In this document: positions 34,601 to 47,531 of the stretch, piece by piece
Position numbering within the stretch: position 1 is the stretch's first letter
Layout: every line of letters starts with the position of its first letter
Origin: Rhyacophila brunnea
Lineage: Eukaryota; Arthropoda; Insecta; Trichoptera; Rhyacophilidae
DNA: 64,000 nt
Reading direction: 5' to 3'
Assembly (NCBI GenBank): GCA_022495005.1
Contig: JAGYXB010001414.1
Span: forward strand, 1,984,001-2,048,000
Position numbers and translations under genes: made by a program
Notes under the pieces: model-generated
Database searches by the model: none
The model's input: the letters and a program-made list of their open reading frames with translations, nothing else
What the model was told of the DNA's origin: nothing

Positions 34601-36289
34601 AAATTGAATGAAAACAACATTTAAATGAAAATATTCATACATATTGTAAAGAACCATAATATTTAAACGATGTAACTATAACACCATCATCATCAGGACC
34701 AGATTTACCATAGGGCTAAAGTAGTTGCCCCCCCCCCCCACAACAAGGGTTCAACCTACGTATTTCCTTATCTACGTATTAGAGTACCTACGTATTTCAA
34801 TAAAATGAGCTATTATTTAAATCAATTATAAAAAATAACCATCGATAGACATGTTTACTATGCACAAATTTGTATTCAGATGTTACGACAACAGTAAAAA
34901 AATTAGCAATTTTGCACATATCAACCGAAGCTTTTGAGTTTAAAAGGCGTGCAATAGGTACTATGAAGGAAAATGGCAGGAAGAAATTTTGTAAAATGCC
35001 GTTTGAATTTTTGCCGGGAGCCCCCAATTTGTATTAACGAGTCCCTTCAAGAATAAACCCAGCCCTGATCACCATCGGTATGTTTAAACCCACTACTTGA
35101 CTCGCGCCTCGTTAACTATCTCCCATTTTCTTGGTTCTTTTTTGTTATTTTCGTAAATTTATATTTCGTACTAAATAATAAATCACAACTCGAAGCTCTC
35201 TGTCGTCTATTCGTAAGAATATTATGCACACACACACATATATATATATATATTTATATATATATATATATATAAACTAGCTAGTTTTATGTATCATATA
35301 TTATTATATCATGTAATATCTTTTGTATGCGGTAAATAAGCGTTAAAATAGTTTATAATCTCAAAAGGGATTAATAAGGAACACCGTAAATAAATATGCA
35401 AAACCTACTAATAATAATATGAATCCTGTTTCAGCTTATTTATACAGGAGTAATCCTAACACACTGTGAGAAGGGTTGAATAATCACTATCAGGTAATAT
35501 TAATTTGATCATCTTGTCGGCTGAATAGAAAGGTTAATTAATTTGGTAATCAAATTCAATCCGACGACCACCTGAAATGTTATTATTGCGGCGCCGCGGT
35601 ACTTTTTTGCCAAAATTATAATATGTCAACCTTTGTTACTCGCGAAAATCTTTTGTCATCCCATACCTGTATTTTATAGAAACTGGTAGTTTATATTTTT
35701 AAACTAGTATGTTTAAATTGCTTTTGAATTAAATATTAATATATGTCAATAATTTTAATATCTAATTACCCAAACCTTATTCAACGACTCATATGTGTCG
35801 TCGCTCTAGGATTAGTTTGGTGAAGCTCCATTTTTGGTGAAATTGACTTTTCTTGTGTATAAACGCATCGAAATCATTAACAAAATTTATATTTTAGAGA
35901 TATTTTTTCAAAATGTCCCCGAAACCGCGGTACAAAATTATCATTATTAATTAACTTCTTCAATGGCGGGCCAAACGGCGTCGAGGATTGTTATACGGTT
36001 ACCACTCCCTCTACTACGTGATTGGTCAACAAATCGCTTTATCCTTTTATAATATTTGTTTTGTCTAGCTTTACTGACTACGTCCTCATTACACATGTGT
36101 GTGCGGAGGACTTAGTTGGCACGCTCAACGCGCACAGCTGGAGGCTGCATTTAAAGATTGCTGCGCGATATCGTGAAATATTTGTATTTAATTATCTCGA
36201 ACAGTAGATCGACGGCATGTTTCTTTCAATTTTCTGGAAACCGGCTGAAAATCGATTGGTGAATATTTAAGATCGATAAGACCAATAAT
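34601..36289. other. AT-rich DNA with simple repeats, no gene seen
   Basis: A run of 14 C at about 34726-34739 and a CA/TA microsatellite at about 35226-35274 are the only clear features. Confidence 0.55.
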
Positions 36290-36500
36290 AAAAGAAAGAT
36301 GACCTTGTGGCGTGAAAGGCGCCTGGCCTGCCATTCAATAAAACCTCTAGTGGCGATGTATTGAGCCCATCTTTTCCGTGTCGCCGAGATACGCTTAGGG
36401 TCTTCTTAGGGTGTACTTATGAAGATTGTATTTTGGTTGAGTTACTTGACCGGTTGCAAAATTGATGGCTTATGATGATGATAATAATCTATCATTAGGT
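36290..36500 (+). repeat. Possible LINE/SINE 3' tail
   Basis: A moderate-GC segment ends in a (GATGAT)n-type run near 36473-36485. RTE-type LINEs and their SINEs often end in such short ATG/ATA repeats. No ORF. Confidence 0.3.
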
Positions 36501-37374
36501 GGGTACTGACTTTTTTCTGAAATTAATAATATTTAATCTTACATAAAAACGTATCAAGTTCGGTGGAAATATGTGGCAGTGAAAAACTAAGGAATGAATA
36601 TGGAAGACGCAACACGGCAAGACCTTTTAGGCAATTTGATATAATTATTTTGGCAGTTAATTATTTTTAATATACTCAAACTTGTTATTATAGCTCCAGA
36701 AAAATATTAAAAGATGTCATATATTCAAATTAAAATTCTAAAAAATATGCTGGGTTAATCCGGAAATTTTTTGACACACATTTTTAATGCCTTTCTCACT
36801 TTTTAATGTCTATTTTTACTAATGATCGTCGCCATAATTTCTTTTTAATGAGGTTATATAACATTTTTTCTCATTAAAACAATGTTAAAATATCTCGTTT
36901 TACTCTTTGTAACTTCCGAAATTACTATCTAACTATATAAGTATCATTTTCATATTAATATATAAGTATTATAATAACCAGTAATAGTAGTTGAATAATT
37001 ATTTTACTAGATTTACATATTTGATTTATGTAAATCGATAGCTATTTTACTTGTCATAATATTGGGATTGTGTTTTGGACCAGGATTGTGTTTTTCACAC
37101 CTTTGTCAAAAATCTAAAGAAAACAGACCCTTTTCTGAAAATGAAAATAATTAGGTATTAAACAGTGAAATTTAATTCGTTCCAGTGCATAATAACTCAA
37201 TAATTAATCACTAAGGCGGTATAAGAAAATTTTTAACAAGGAAAAACTATCGCTCTATGCTGGTATAACGTATCCACCTATGGAGGGTCTTCGCTGAAGG
37301 AATCCCTTCTAGAGTGCATGGGAGGAGCTGTTTCAGACTGAGAGCGAGCTGGAGGATACCTGACAACGTGACTG

Positions 37375-37518
37375 GCTAACATCAAGCGTGAGGAACTCCG
37401 TCTAATTATGGATCAGCTGGACGAGCTTTCTGACTCTAGGCTACCACGAAAGTATGGCGTAGGTCTGAATCGAATCCGGTATAAGCATTCCAGGTGTGCT
37501 TATATAATGCCAGAATGA
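37375..37518 (+). pseudogene. Unassigned coding remnant
   Basis: A plus-strand frame with strong coding-like codon bias reads ANIKREELRLIMDQLDELSD, then LPRKYGVGLNRIRY, ending in TGA at 37516-37518. Upstream GC-rich DNA (37250-37374) continues in other frames with stops, so the gene is broken. Not recognised. Probably an old transposon protein, possibly a decayed cellular gene. Confidence 0.3.
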
Positions 37519-38266
37519 CCTGGAATAGTCTCATTATAATTTTTTCGATTCAATATTTTCAAAAACATACGTTTTGACACCCGATTTGCAAATATTGAGG
37601 GTAATTTAGAAAACTTGGCCACCATTTTGTTGGAGGAATGATTTAAGTCACTCCACTTCCACTCCAGCGTCGACGATGGGTGTGGACAGAATTTATGCCA
37701 CGTTTGGTGCTATATATAAGTGAAACGATAAAGAAAGTGTGTTAACGTTATGCGATGATAGTTTTACTGTGGTCTATTAATTAACACGATTTTATGGTAT
37801 AATCTGTTACATATTCGTACACATGTATTGTGATACTATGGCTTATGTTAGTTTACGAGGAATGCAGGAGACTTGATATTATTTCGATTCGAGGGAAAGG
37901 TAATAATTAATAATAAGTATTTCTTATATGGTCTGGTCCGACCAAATACGTATATTTTAATACTGGTTTGTACCAAAGTACGTGAAATTTATATAGTAAT
38001 TTTAGATACACGGTTATATAATAATTGATTTAAATTTATTGGCGGGGCTCTAAATTATAACACGCTCTCTCAGCCAGAAAAAAACCAGCCTGAGGAGGTT
38101 AAATTTTTGATCAAACTATTGTGGCAGGGTAACTGATTCATTTTCATGTATTTCAAATCGAAACGTTAATATTACCACTTTATTTTGCTAAAACGGCGAA
38201 AAAAAAAAAAAAACTGGTTCTGCTTTGGTCAATCAATCACAATTATGATAATACATCGATTTGTAA
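37519..38266. other. AT-rich DNA, no gene seen
   Basis: Nothing recognised. Confidence 0.6.
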
Positions 38267-38638
38267 GTGTTATCTAAGGCTTCGAACTGGAACTGAACTG
38301 GAAACCGGAAAAACCGTTATATTTGTCGGAAAGAAAACTGGAACCAAACCGAAAAAGAATATAGGTGTTTTCGGTTCGGTACATGTTCAAACACGCGCGT
38401 TAACACATGATTTTTCTTTCGACTTCAGTTATCGTTAATTTGTCGTAGATGAAACACGTCTTACGTCTTGGGTCTTGGAAACATTTACATTTAATCACTC
38501 GGAGCTGAACCGAAAACTGAAAAACCGATATTTTTTTCGGAAACCGGAAACCCGGAACCAAACCGATATATTTTTTTTCTCGAATGAGAACGAGAACTGA
38601 AACGAAAAGAAATATCGGTTTGAAGCCCCGGTGTTACC
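38267..38638. mobile_element. hAT-like MITE with GAACCGAAA subterminal repeats
   Basis: An 8-bp direct repeat with one mismatch, GTGTTATC (38267-38274) and GTGTTACC (38631-38638), flanks a 356-bp element with inverted ends TAAGGCTTCGAACTGG and CGGGGCTTCAAACCGA. (A)ACCG/CCGGAAA motifs are dense near both ends. No transposase. The fit to hAT rests on duplication length and subterminal structure. Confidence 0.7.
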
Positions 38639-38882
38639 ATTATAATATTATTATGATGGTACGAGTAACAGCACGCATGTAAAAAAAATCAAGCAATGCA
38701 TATACTCTTTAATACAATAATTTTAATGACCTACTTACTGATTATGTTGCAAAATCGAAATATTATCTATTACGTTATAAGTGTATTATATTGTTAAAGA
38801 TAAGAAGAAGTCACATAGTACATGGCACATTGATTTAAAAAGTAATAATTATACAGGTATTAAAAGGCTGTATGAAACAACA

Positions 38883-39115
38883 GGGGGGTTGAGTTGAATG
38901 CAAGCGGGAGGTTTGCCTTCATCGTGATATGCGGGTAAGTGAGGGGGGGTGTATTATAGACACCCACGATTCCCCAGGCCCGTAAAGCCTTGGTGGAACC
39001 AGGAACGAGAACCTTGACCTCTCTGCAGCCTTTTGGCATTTAGCGATTCCGGGGCTCACTAACTGCAAACGTCATATCGCTGCACTCTGGGCGTTCGTTG
39101 TGTTTCACCTCTGCA
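38883..39115 (-). repeat. GC-rich retroelement-like fragment
   Basis: On the minus strand one frame carries KGCREVKVLVPGSTKALRA and then GIVGVYNTPP with coding-like codons and one in-frame stop upstream. I do not recognise the protein. The abrupt GC change suggests an inserted element fragment. Confidence 0.3.
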
Positions 39116-39366
39116 ATATAATATAATAATAATATTACATCACATAATTACATCGAAGATTATTCAATGTTTTTTTTTTCATATTTTATGTATTAATTCA
39201 GATAGCAGTTGCTCAATAAAATTGAATCTATCAATAGTTATAATAATAATTAAAATAAAACAATGTATATTCAACAATATATTTTCGATTCACCATTTAC
39301 AATTAAGTACTTAACACAATTATTAAAGTGAGTTATGATATATATGTATTATAGTTATTTAGCATC

Positions 39367-39500
39367 GCCCACGGTGGCTGAGCGGTAACGTGTCAGCCTA
39401 TAATTTTGTGGGTCCCGAGTTCTAATGGCAAAAAATATCATATGTGTTTTTCAGTGTGTATTTGGACCCAGAATAGACTTAATATGTTGAGCTAGTGGTT
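39367..39500 (+). repeat. tRNA-derived SINE (family 1), degenerate
   Basis: Begins GCCCACGGTGGCTGAGCGGT (A box intact). The B box is mutated (GAGTTCTAATGG). The body contains TTGGACCCAGAATAGAC and aatatgttgagctag-like text as in the other copies. Confidence 0.7.
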
Positions 39501-40518
39501 TATATCCATTTCTAGTAAAAACAAAAATATGCAATCAAAAACCTTCACCATGGAAGCCAATATTATGCCCATTATGTATGATCTTCATAGAATCGAATAT
39601 AGTGAAAAAAACAAAAAAAAAGTTTTTAATATATTTTTATTTAATACGCTTTTTTGAAATACCACTTTCCTTTTTCTAGTGTCTTCATAATGTATTTTTT
39701 TGATAATGGTGATTAATATTAATAACATTGAAACTATTGTTGAATACTACATATGACTACTGTGACATGTATAGTTTTATTAATATATCTTACTATTTTC
39801 ATTATCCATTTTGTTGTGCCTGCATAATAGTCATAATATAACTTGTTGAAATGGATAACGACCAATCTTTAAAAAGTACAGGCTTAACACCTGGAGTTCC
39901 AAAATATGAACTGTCAATTACCACGTGGGAAGAAAAAACCTTCCGAGTAGGTATTTAATAATTTTCTCCCTACCTTCCGGAAATTCCCGGAAGTTTATTA
40001 ATGTTTAATGAGGTTGAATCTATTTAAAACTTCATGAACGATTTCCGTATTGGCATTTTCACTGGATATTTTTAAATGTGTCTATTTTTAGTAACTTAAC
40101 ATTTACATGTCCACAGACGTAGATACCTAATAAGTGTAGAATAACGCCCCTTTCCATTTTTTAATGCAAACTAATCAAAAAATAATATTATACCCTAATG
40201 AATTAATTGTAAACAATGTTATTTATATGAGAATATATTATAATAACATAATATTAATTTTATTTTATTTTGCACATTTATACATACAGACTAATAATAT
40301 TAAGTCTAAAATTAACTTATCAAAATACCATTAACTACGTAAACTAATGAAAGTCAGCTCTCTTGTAAAGTTTCACGTCATCTAGATCAGAAATGTTGAG
40401 TGTTGCATCCTGTCTAGTGCGCAAACCCCGCAACATCAAATGTTTTTGATTCAGAAATTAAACTCTACAAGTTTACCAAATTATAGTATTTCTACTTTGT
40501 TTCTAGAACCAAAACTCT
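39501..40518. other. AT-rich DNA, no gene seen
   Basis: Nothing recognised before the palindrome edge. Confidence 0.6.
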
Positions 40519-40574
40519 TTCTTCACTTGTTTATTAGTAAAATAATCGGTGTGTATACTTATATACGCGCGTTA

Positions 40575-40885
40575 GAAGTTATACTTCTTTGGCGTAACAA
40601 AATAAAATAGTCGCACACCTTTCTAATTCTTCGTACATATAATAATAAATTCGCTGCCTAGCAACGGAACAATTTTAAACTATAATATACTGTATAATCG
40701 TCAGGATTTCATTATCATACTGTAGCGTAAAGGCAGTGCGTTCGGCTGATAACCGAACAATCGTGGATCGAATCCAATCGAGTGCGATTTTTTTCGTGTG
40801 AAAAAATAAATTATGTGTTACATGTCACACGCCAAAAATACACTCTGATCAGATTTTCCAAACGCGCCTAAAGAAGTATAACTTC
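40575..40885 (+). mobile_element. 311-bp inverted-repeat unit enclosing a tRNA-like sequence
   Basis: Ends are GAAGTTATACTTCTTTGGCG and, from the right, GAAGTTATACTTCTTTAGGC. AGAAGTATAACTTC-type ends are themselves near-palindromic. GCGCG-type bases flank both sides. The tRNA-Ile-like sequence sits in the middle. It looks like a non-autonomous DNA element that has captured, or been entered by, a Pol III unit. The mirrored copy is at 45094-45404. Confidence 0.6.
40715..40787 (+). tRNA. tRNA-Ile(GAT)-like pseudogene
   Basis: 73 bp, tRNA length. Acceptor strands TCATACT and AGTGCGA pair except for one mismatch and one G-U. The anticodon arm is perfect (TTCGG-CTGATAA-CCGAA, anticodon GAT, T33 and A37 present). 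The D arm is poor and the T arm (ATCGAAT loop) pairs at only three positions. A run of T, a Pol III stop, begins at the next base. Mirrored at 45192-45264. More likely a SINE head or pseudogene than a working tRNA. Confidence 0.5.
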
Positions 40886-41989
40886 AAAAATAGTACAAGT
40901 AAAATGAAAAATGAATAATGTTAAAAGCATGTACCTAGGTTAAAACTTTTTAATAAAATTAAAAATGCCTTATTTCTCAAATATAAAAAATATGAGCTTT
41001 TTGTGAAAAATCATGAAATAAGATATATAGAGTTACTATACAATATTCTGCCATTCTTTTCAATACACGCAGTTTGGTTTGTTTATACGTCATATTATCG
41101 TATAAATTCATCATTCAGCAGATATTGAATTCCTTTTATAAGTTTCAAATCAATATGCTGTCTGACATGCGCTTCTGGTGTCGTAGAAAGAAAATTGCTT
41201 CAATATGATTGACACTATTCGAACAGGTATTTTTTAAACAGTATTTTTCTCTAAAATAATATACAAAATTACATAGTATTATTATATTAAAATTTATTCA
41301 AAAAATATTGCTATCGGCCGAGGATATTTGATTGAATTGAAATTATAATTAATTTAAGTTTTATACTATTCCATTTGAGTCCTTTTTCTGCGACCCGGTT
41401 TTCGAATTTCGGCTTCTTCAGGCTCCATGCGCGATGGTAAACGCACACTGCCAAGGAATACAGTTAATTCTTGCTTATACATTAATGCAATAAAATACGT
41501 TAAAAATATTATTACATAGTAAGTAAATGATCTAGTATAAAATCAAATTTTGAATATTTAAGTGTTTTGTAAAAACCTGTAGTAGATAATTAAATACTCA
41601 ATATTAATACATTCATTCTGTGCAATAAATTGTTATAAGTTGTAAACAATGAAACCAGGTAACTAGTATTGGGAATTTAATTAAGTTAGATAATGAGAAA
41701 TGTCACCAAATATTCTTATGACATTATTGCTGACGTGTCAGAATATTATAACCTTTAAATAAAACCTATAATTGTGAATACCAGACGTACAATGTATTTC
41801 ATTTCTCCTAGGCTTAGTTAATTAACAATGTACATTTTATATATTCATTTCAATTTCAAATTTATTTGTGTTCTATATTATAATGAACATGACAAATTCA
41901 AAGCATTCATAGCATGACATAAAAGATAAAGAAAATAATTGTTAACAATATTTGAGTAAAAAACAGGCTAATATGATTTAAAAAATACA

Positions 41990-42190
41990 TATGTCCATGT
42001 TCGATCCTAATAGTCCGATTATATTGGATTCTACAGAGTGGAGGTTTGTGGTGAGATTTTTTTTTTACGAAAAATTGATGTTAGCTACTTGTTTAACCTG
42101 TTAAATCCATACTGATTCCAAACAGAGATTAAAAAACTATATATGTATTTGCCAGACCCAGGATTATAATAAGAATAAGAAATACAGTCG
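41990..42190 (-). repeat. SINE family 1 remnant (mirrored at 43789-43989)
   Basis: Matches the body and 3' part of the copy at 54490-54723 (GAGTGGAGGTTTGTGG against GAGTAGAGGTTTGTAT, and ttTGCCAGACCCAGGATT). The tRNA head beyond the B box is missing. Confidence 0.65.
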
Positions 42191-42224
42191 TATTGCATAC
42201 ATAAGGAGGTAGACGCGGTGTGAT

Positions 42225-42440
42225 AGAGGTTTTCAAGCTGAGTGGACAACAGCTGGACAAATGCGATCATGCCCAAGGGCCACTAACTGGGACTAATCAT
42301 AGGGCAGCCATAAAACCTGCTGGATCGACTAATTTATCTTGTTTGGTGGAGCGGTGTAGGAACATGGTGGCGAAAAACTAGGTATCGAGAAAAGCGAAAG
42401 GATCGATCCCGGTTGATATTGATAATGATACTGACATCAG
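42225..42440 (-). repeat. LINE-tail SINE-like repeat (mirrored at 43539-43754)
   Basis: Read on the minus strand it contains GGGATCGATCC and GTCCAGCTGTTGTCCACTC, matching the repeat at 48800-49020 (GGGGTCGATCCACTGC, GTCCAGTGGCTGCCCACTC). It is adjacent to short ATC/ATT repeats, as in RTE-type 3' tails. Confidence 0.6.
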
Positions 42441-45400
42441 TGACAAAATTATCTAAATACATATCTTTCTACACTTTGAAATTCTTCAAATTTGAGATTT
42501 GTAAAAATAAAAAACATAGCTGTAATACAAATTCTATGCTTTTTTCTTGGAACAGTTATGAGTACACAATAAAAGAATTCTACTCATAATAAATCTTAAG
42601 AATAGTGAAGAAAAATAACCCTGAAAAATGAAATATCTTTAGAAAGGTTACAAGGACACCTGAGTCGTAAAATCAGGATGATAAGCAAAATGCGAAAGCC
42701 TCCTCTGGGAAACTCAACCCTCTCACCGCTTTTAGAATGGGAGTTCGCGCAAACCAACGGCCTGCGTGCGTACTAATAATGCGAGTAAAAGACTATTGAT
42801 TATTAAAACTACCTATTCAGGAGTCGTTCATATATGACATTATATCCTATGAATATGGGGGAAGGGGGCGTTTACATGAGTTTAACAATAATATTTTCAT
42901 ATTAGTGTATTAAAGTAATTTATTAACAACCCCAAGGGTGCTTGAACGAAATTGTATTTAAATTTAATTGATAAGAGGCTTTTTACGGCATCGTAAAAAG
43001 CCTCTTATCAATTAAATTTAAATACAATTTCGTTCAAGCACCCTTGGGGTTGTTAATAAATTACTTTAATACACTAATATGAAAATATTATTGTTAAACT
43101 CATGTAAACGCCCCCTTCCCCCATATTCATAGGATATAATGTCATATATGAACGACTCCTGAATAGGTAGTTTTAATAATCAATAGTCTTTTACTCGCAT
43201 TATTAGTACGCACGCAGGCCGTTGGTTTGCGCGAACTCCCATTCTAAAAGCGGTGAGAGGGTTGAGTTTCCCAGAGGAGGCTTTCGCATTTTGCTTATCA
43301 TCCTGATTTTACGACTCAGGTGTCCTTGTAACCTTTCTAAAGATATTTCATTTTTCAGGGTTATTTTTCTTCACTATTCTTAAGATTTATTATGAGTAGA
43401 ATTCTTTTATTGTGTACTCATAACTGTTCCAAGAAAAAAGCATAGAATTTGTATTACAGCTATGTTTTTTATTTTTACAAATCTCAAATTTGAAGAATTT
43501 CAAAGTGTAGAAAGATATGTATTTAGATAATTTTGTCACTGATGTCAGTATCATTATCAATATCAACCGGGATCGATCCTTTCGCTTTTCTCGATACCTA
43601 GTTTTTCGCCACCATGTTCCTACACCGCTCCACCAAACAAGATAAATTAGTCGATCCAGCAGGTTTTATGGCTGCCCTATGATTAGTCCCAGTTAGTGGC
43701 CCTTGGGCATGATCGCATTTGTCCAGCTGTTGTCCACTCAGCTTGAAAACCTCTATCACACCGCGTCTACCTCCTTATGTATGCAATACGACTGTATTTC
43801 TTATTCTTATTATAATCCTGGGTCTGGCAAATACATATATAGTTTTTTAATCTCTGTTTGGAATCAGTATGGATTTAACAGGTTAAACAAGTAGCTAACA
43901 TCAATTTTTCGTAAAAAAAAAATCTCACCACAAACCTCCACTCTGTAGAATCCAATATAATCGGACTATTAGGATCGAACATGGACATATGTATTTTTTA
44001 AATCATATTAGCCTGTTTTTTACTCAAATATTGTTAACAATTATTTTCTTTATCTTTTATGTCATGCTATGAATGCTTTGAATTTGTCATGTTCATTATA
44101 ATATAGAACACAAATAAATTTGAAATTGAAATGAATATATAAAATGTACATTGTTAATTAACTAAGCCTAGGAGAAATGAAATACATTGTACGTCTGGTA
44201 TTCACAATTATAGGTTTTATTTAAAGGTTATAATATTCTGACACGTCAGCAATAATGTCATAAGAATATTTGGTGACATTTCTCATTATCTAACTTAATT
44301 AAATTCCCAATACTAGTTACCTGGTTTCATTGTTTACAACTTATAACAATTTATTGCACAGAATGAATGTATTAATATTGAGTATTTAATTATCTACTAC
44401 AGGTTTTTACAAAACACTTAAATATTCAAAATTTGATTTTATACTAGATCATTTACTTACTATGTAATAATATTTTTAACGTATTTTATTGCATTAATGT
44501 ATAAGCAAGAATTAACTGTATTCCTTGGCAGTGTGCGTTTACCATCGCGCATGGAGCCTGAAGAAGCCGAAATTCGAAAACCGGGTCGCAGAAAAAGGAC
44601 TCAAATGGAATAGTATAAAACTTAAATTAATTATAATTTCAATTCAATCAAATATCCTCGGCCGATAGCAATATTTTTTGAATAAATTTTAATATAATAA
44701 TACTATGTAATTTTGTATATTATTTTAGAGAAAAATACTGTTTAAAAAATACCTGTTCGAATAGTGTCAATCATATTGAAGCAATTTTCTTTCTACGACA
44801 CCAGAAGCGCATGTCAGACAGCATATTGATTTGAAACTTATAAAAGGAATTCAATATCTGCTGAATGATGAATTTATACGATAATATGACGTATAAACAA
44901 ACCAAACTGCGTGTATTGAAAAGAATGGCAGAATATTGTATAGTAACTCTATATATCTTATTTCATGATTTTTCACAAAAAGCTCATATTTTTTATATTT
45001 GAGAAATAAGGCATTTTTAATTTTATTAAAAAGTTTTAACCTAGGTACATGCTTTTAACATTATTCATTTTTCATTTTACTTGTACTATTTTTGAAGTTA
45101 TACTTCTTTAGGCGCGTTTGGAAAATCTGATCAGAGTGTATTTTTGGCGTGTGACATGTAACACATAATTTATTTTTTCACACGAAAAAAATCGCACTCG
45201 ATTGGATTCGATCCACGATTGTTCGGTTATCAGCCGAACGCACTGCCTTTACGCTACAGTATGATAATGAAATCCTGACGATTATACAGTATATTATAGT
45301 TTAAAATTGTTCCGTTGCTAGGCAGCGAATTTATTATTATATGTACGAAGAATTAGAAAGGTGTGCGACTATTTTATTTTGTTACGCCAAAGAAGTATAA

Positions 45401-45470
45401 CTTCTAACGCGCGTATATAAGTATACACACCGATTATTTTACTAATAAACAAGTGAAGAAGTGAAGTGAA

Positions 45471-47531
45471 GCTACATTAGGGGTGAATTAAGGTGCCGTG
45501 AATAGGGATGGTATAGTAAAGTAAGGTGAGGGGCTGGGATTAAGAGGCCGTGGATAATATTGGTACGTCATTAAGATAGGTAATTCACTTAGGGCAGGCA
45601 TGGTTAACATTTTAGATAGGCAATGTAATCACAATACAAAAAAAGAACAAAAAATAATATTTTTTCTATAACTCTCTACACACATACATATATATTAAAC
45701 ATACATTCACTGTAAACATTGTAAATATGTCCGTTATTTTATCTAGTAAAATGGTTAAGAGTATCATTCGTAAAAGTAAAGTAAATTATTTATTATGATC
45801 CCTATGCATAGATGAGAAGTTTAAAAGAAACTATCAATAACATGATACTCGTAATGGCGTTTTGTTCATCAAAATTGTTATCATTTTAATAATAATTACA
45901 GTATACTCTTAATTATTATAATATTTTTCAATTGAAGCTCAAAACAAATTGAATAGTTTTAAATTAATAAATAATATAATTTTGAAATAATATATTAAGT
46001 ACCTATATAAATAAGTGTAGAAGTCACTTTACCAGTGTTATATAAGAATAAAATGGTCACACCACAGAGAGAGTATTCCTATCATTTGGACAATATTTCG
46101 TAATTTAAATGGCAATACTTAAATATATAAACTCGATGTTCATTGACAATACAGGTTTGTACCATGTAATACTAGTAAACTTATGATTTCTGTTCATCGA
46201 AATATATTTTTACTAGCACTTTTTTGGTGGTTCAATTAAAAATGAAACAATTTATTGGGATCTATTATGACCGGTTTAGTCTCTTAACAGGAATGATCAG
46301 TAGAGAGTATTCAGTAATAAATAAAATGATCATAAGAATAAAAAAAATGTAAGTGAATAAAATCTACCTATAGAAGAATGAAATAATAGCATCAACCAAA
46401 TACCACTTCGTAGCACGTCGTAATTGAGGCTATCCCGTGGCACAAAAAGTGATGTGATGCATCAACACGTCATGTTGAGGTCTGATAATATCTAATGAGC
46501 AACTAATAATGTTATCAGACCTCAACATGACGTGTTGATGCATCACATCACTTTTTGTGCCACGGGATAGCCTCAATTACGACGTGCTACGAAGTGGTAT
46601 TTGGTTGATGCTATTATTTCATTCTTCTATAGGTAGATTTTATTCACTTACATTTTTTTTATTCTTATGATCATTTTATTTATTACTGAATACTCTCTAC
46701 TGATCATTCCTGTTAAGAGACTAAACCGGTCATAATAGATCCCAATAAATTGTTTCATTTTTAATTGAACCACCAAAAAAGTGCTAGTAAAAATATATTT
46801 CGATGAACAGAAATCATAAGTTTACTAGTATATTACATGGTACAAACCTGTATTGTCAATGAACATCGAGTTTATATATTTAAGTATTGCCATTTAAATT
46901 ACGAAATATTGTCCAAATGATAGGAATACTCTCTCTGTGGTGTGACCATTTTATTCTTATATAACACTGGTAAAGTGACTTCTACACTTATTTATATAGG
47001 TACTTAATATATTATTTCAAAATTATATTATTTATTAATTTAAAACTATTCAATTTGTTTTGAGCTTCAATTGAAAAATATTATAATAATTAAGAGTATA
47101 CTGTAATTATTATTAAAATGATAACAATTTTGATGAACAAAACGCCATTACGAGTATCATGTTATTGATAGTTTCTTTTAAACTTCTCATCTATGCATAG
47201 GGATCATAATAAATAATTTACTTTACTTTTACGAATGATACTCTTAACCATTTTACTAGATAAAATAACGGACATATTTACAATGTTTACAGTGAATGTA
47301 TGTTTAATATATATGTATGTGTGTAGAGAGTTATAGAAAAAATATTATTTTTTGTTCTTTTTTTGTATTGTGATTACATTGCCTATCTAAAATGTTAACC
47401 ATGCCTGCCCTAAGTGAATTACCTATCTTAATGACGTACCAATATTATCCACGGCCTCTTAATCCCAGCCCCTCACCTTACTTTACTATACCATCCCTAT
47501 TCACGGCACCTTAATTCACCCCTAATGTAGC
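45471..47531. repeat. Giant palindrome 2: 1.02-kb arms, 23-bp centre
   Basis: The left arm 45471-46488 is mirrored by 46512-47531. A 2-bp insertion in the right arm (AGTATATTAC against AGTATTAC) accounts for the only length shift I found. The loop is 46489-46511. Outer ends read GCTACATTAGGGGTGAATTA in both directions. There is no target duplication outside (GTGAAGTGAA to the left, AGCATAGCAT to the right). It starts 10 bp after palindrome 1 ends. No ORF above about 60 codons is credible. It could be a foldback element or a second inverted duplication. Confidence 0.95.

Larger units (their letters stand above)
40519..45460. repeat. Giant palindrome 1: 2.47-kb arms, 4-bp centre
   Basis: The left arm 40519-42987 is mirrored by 42992-45460 around GCAT (42988-42991). 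Pairs of coordinates sum to 85979 wherever I checked (outer edges, centre, and the identical 63-codon frames at 42085-42276 and 43703-43894), so there is no net length difference between the arms, and compared stretches look identical. Each arm holds a 311-bp inverted-repeat unit, a tRNA-Ile-like sequence, a SINE remnant and a LINE-tail repeat. No gene is recognised. Such symmetry implies either a very recent inverted duplication, ongoing gene conversion, or an assembly/read artefact. Confidence 0.95.

Noticed and set aside
40575..40600. loxP-like recombination site (AAGTTATACTTC)
   Set aside because: The resemblance is limited to a few bases; the motif is simply the inverted end of the 311-bp unit.
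40715..40787. Functional tRNA-Ile gene
   Set aside because: The anticodon arm is perfect, but the T arm and D arm are too poor and the unit sits inside a transposon-like repeat.
42085..43894. Identical 63-codon ORFs in both palindrome arms as a duplicated gene
   Set aside because: They run through a SINE/LINE-tail repeat and show no codon bias; identity only reflects the palindrome.
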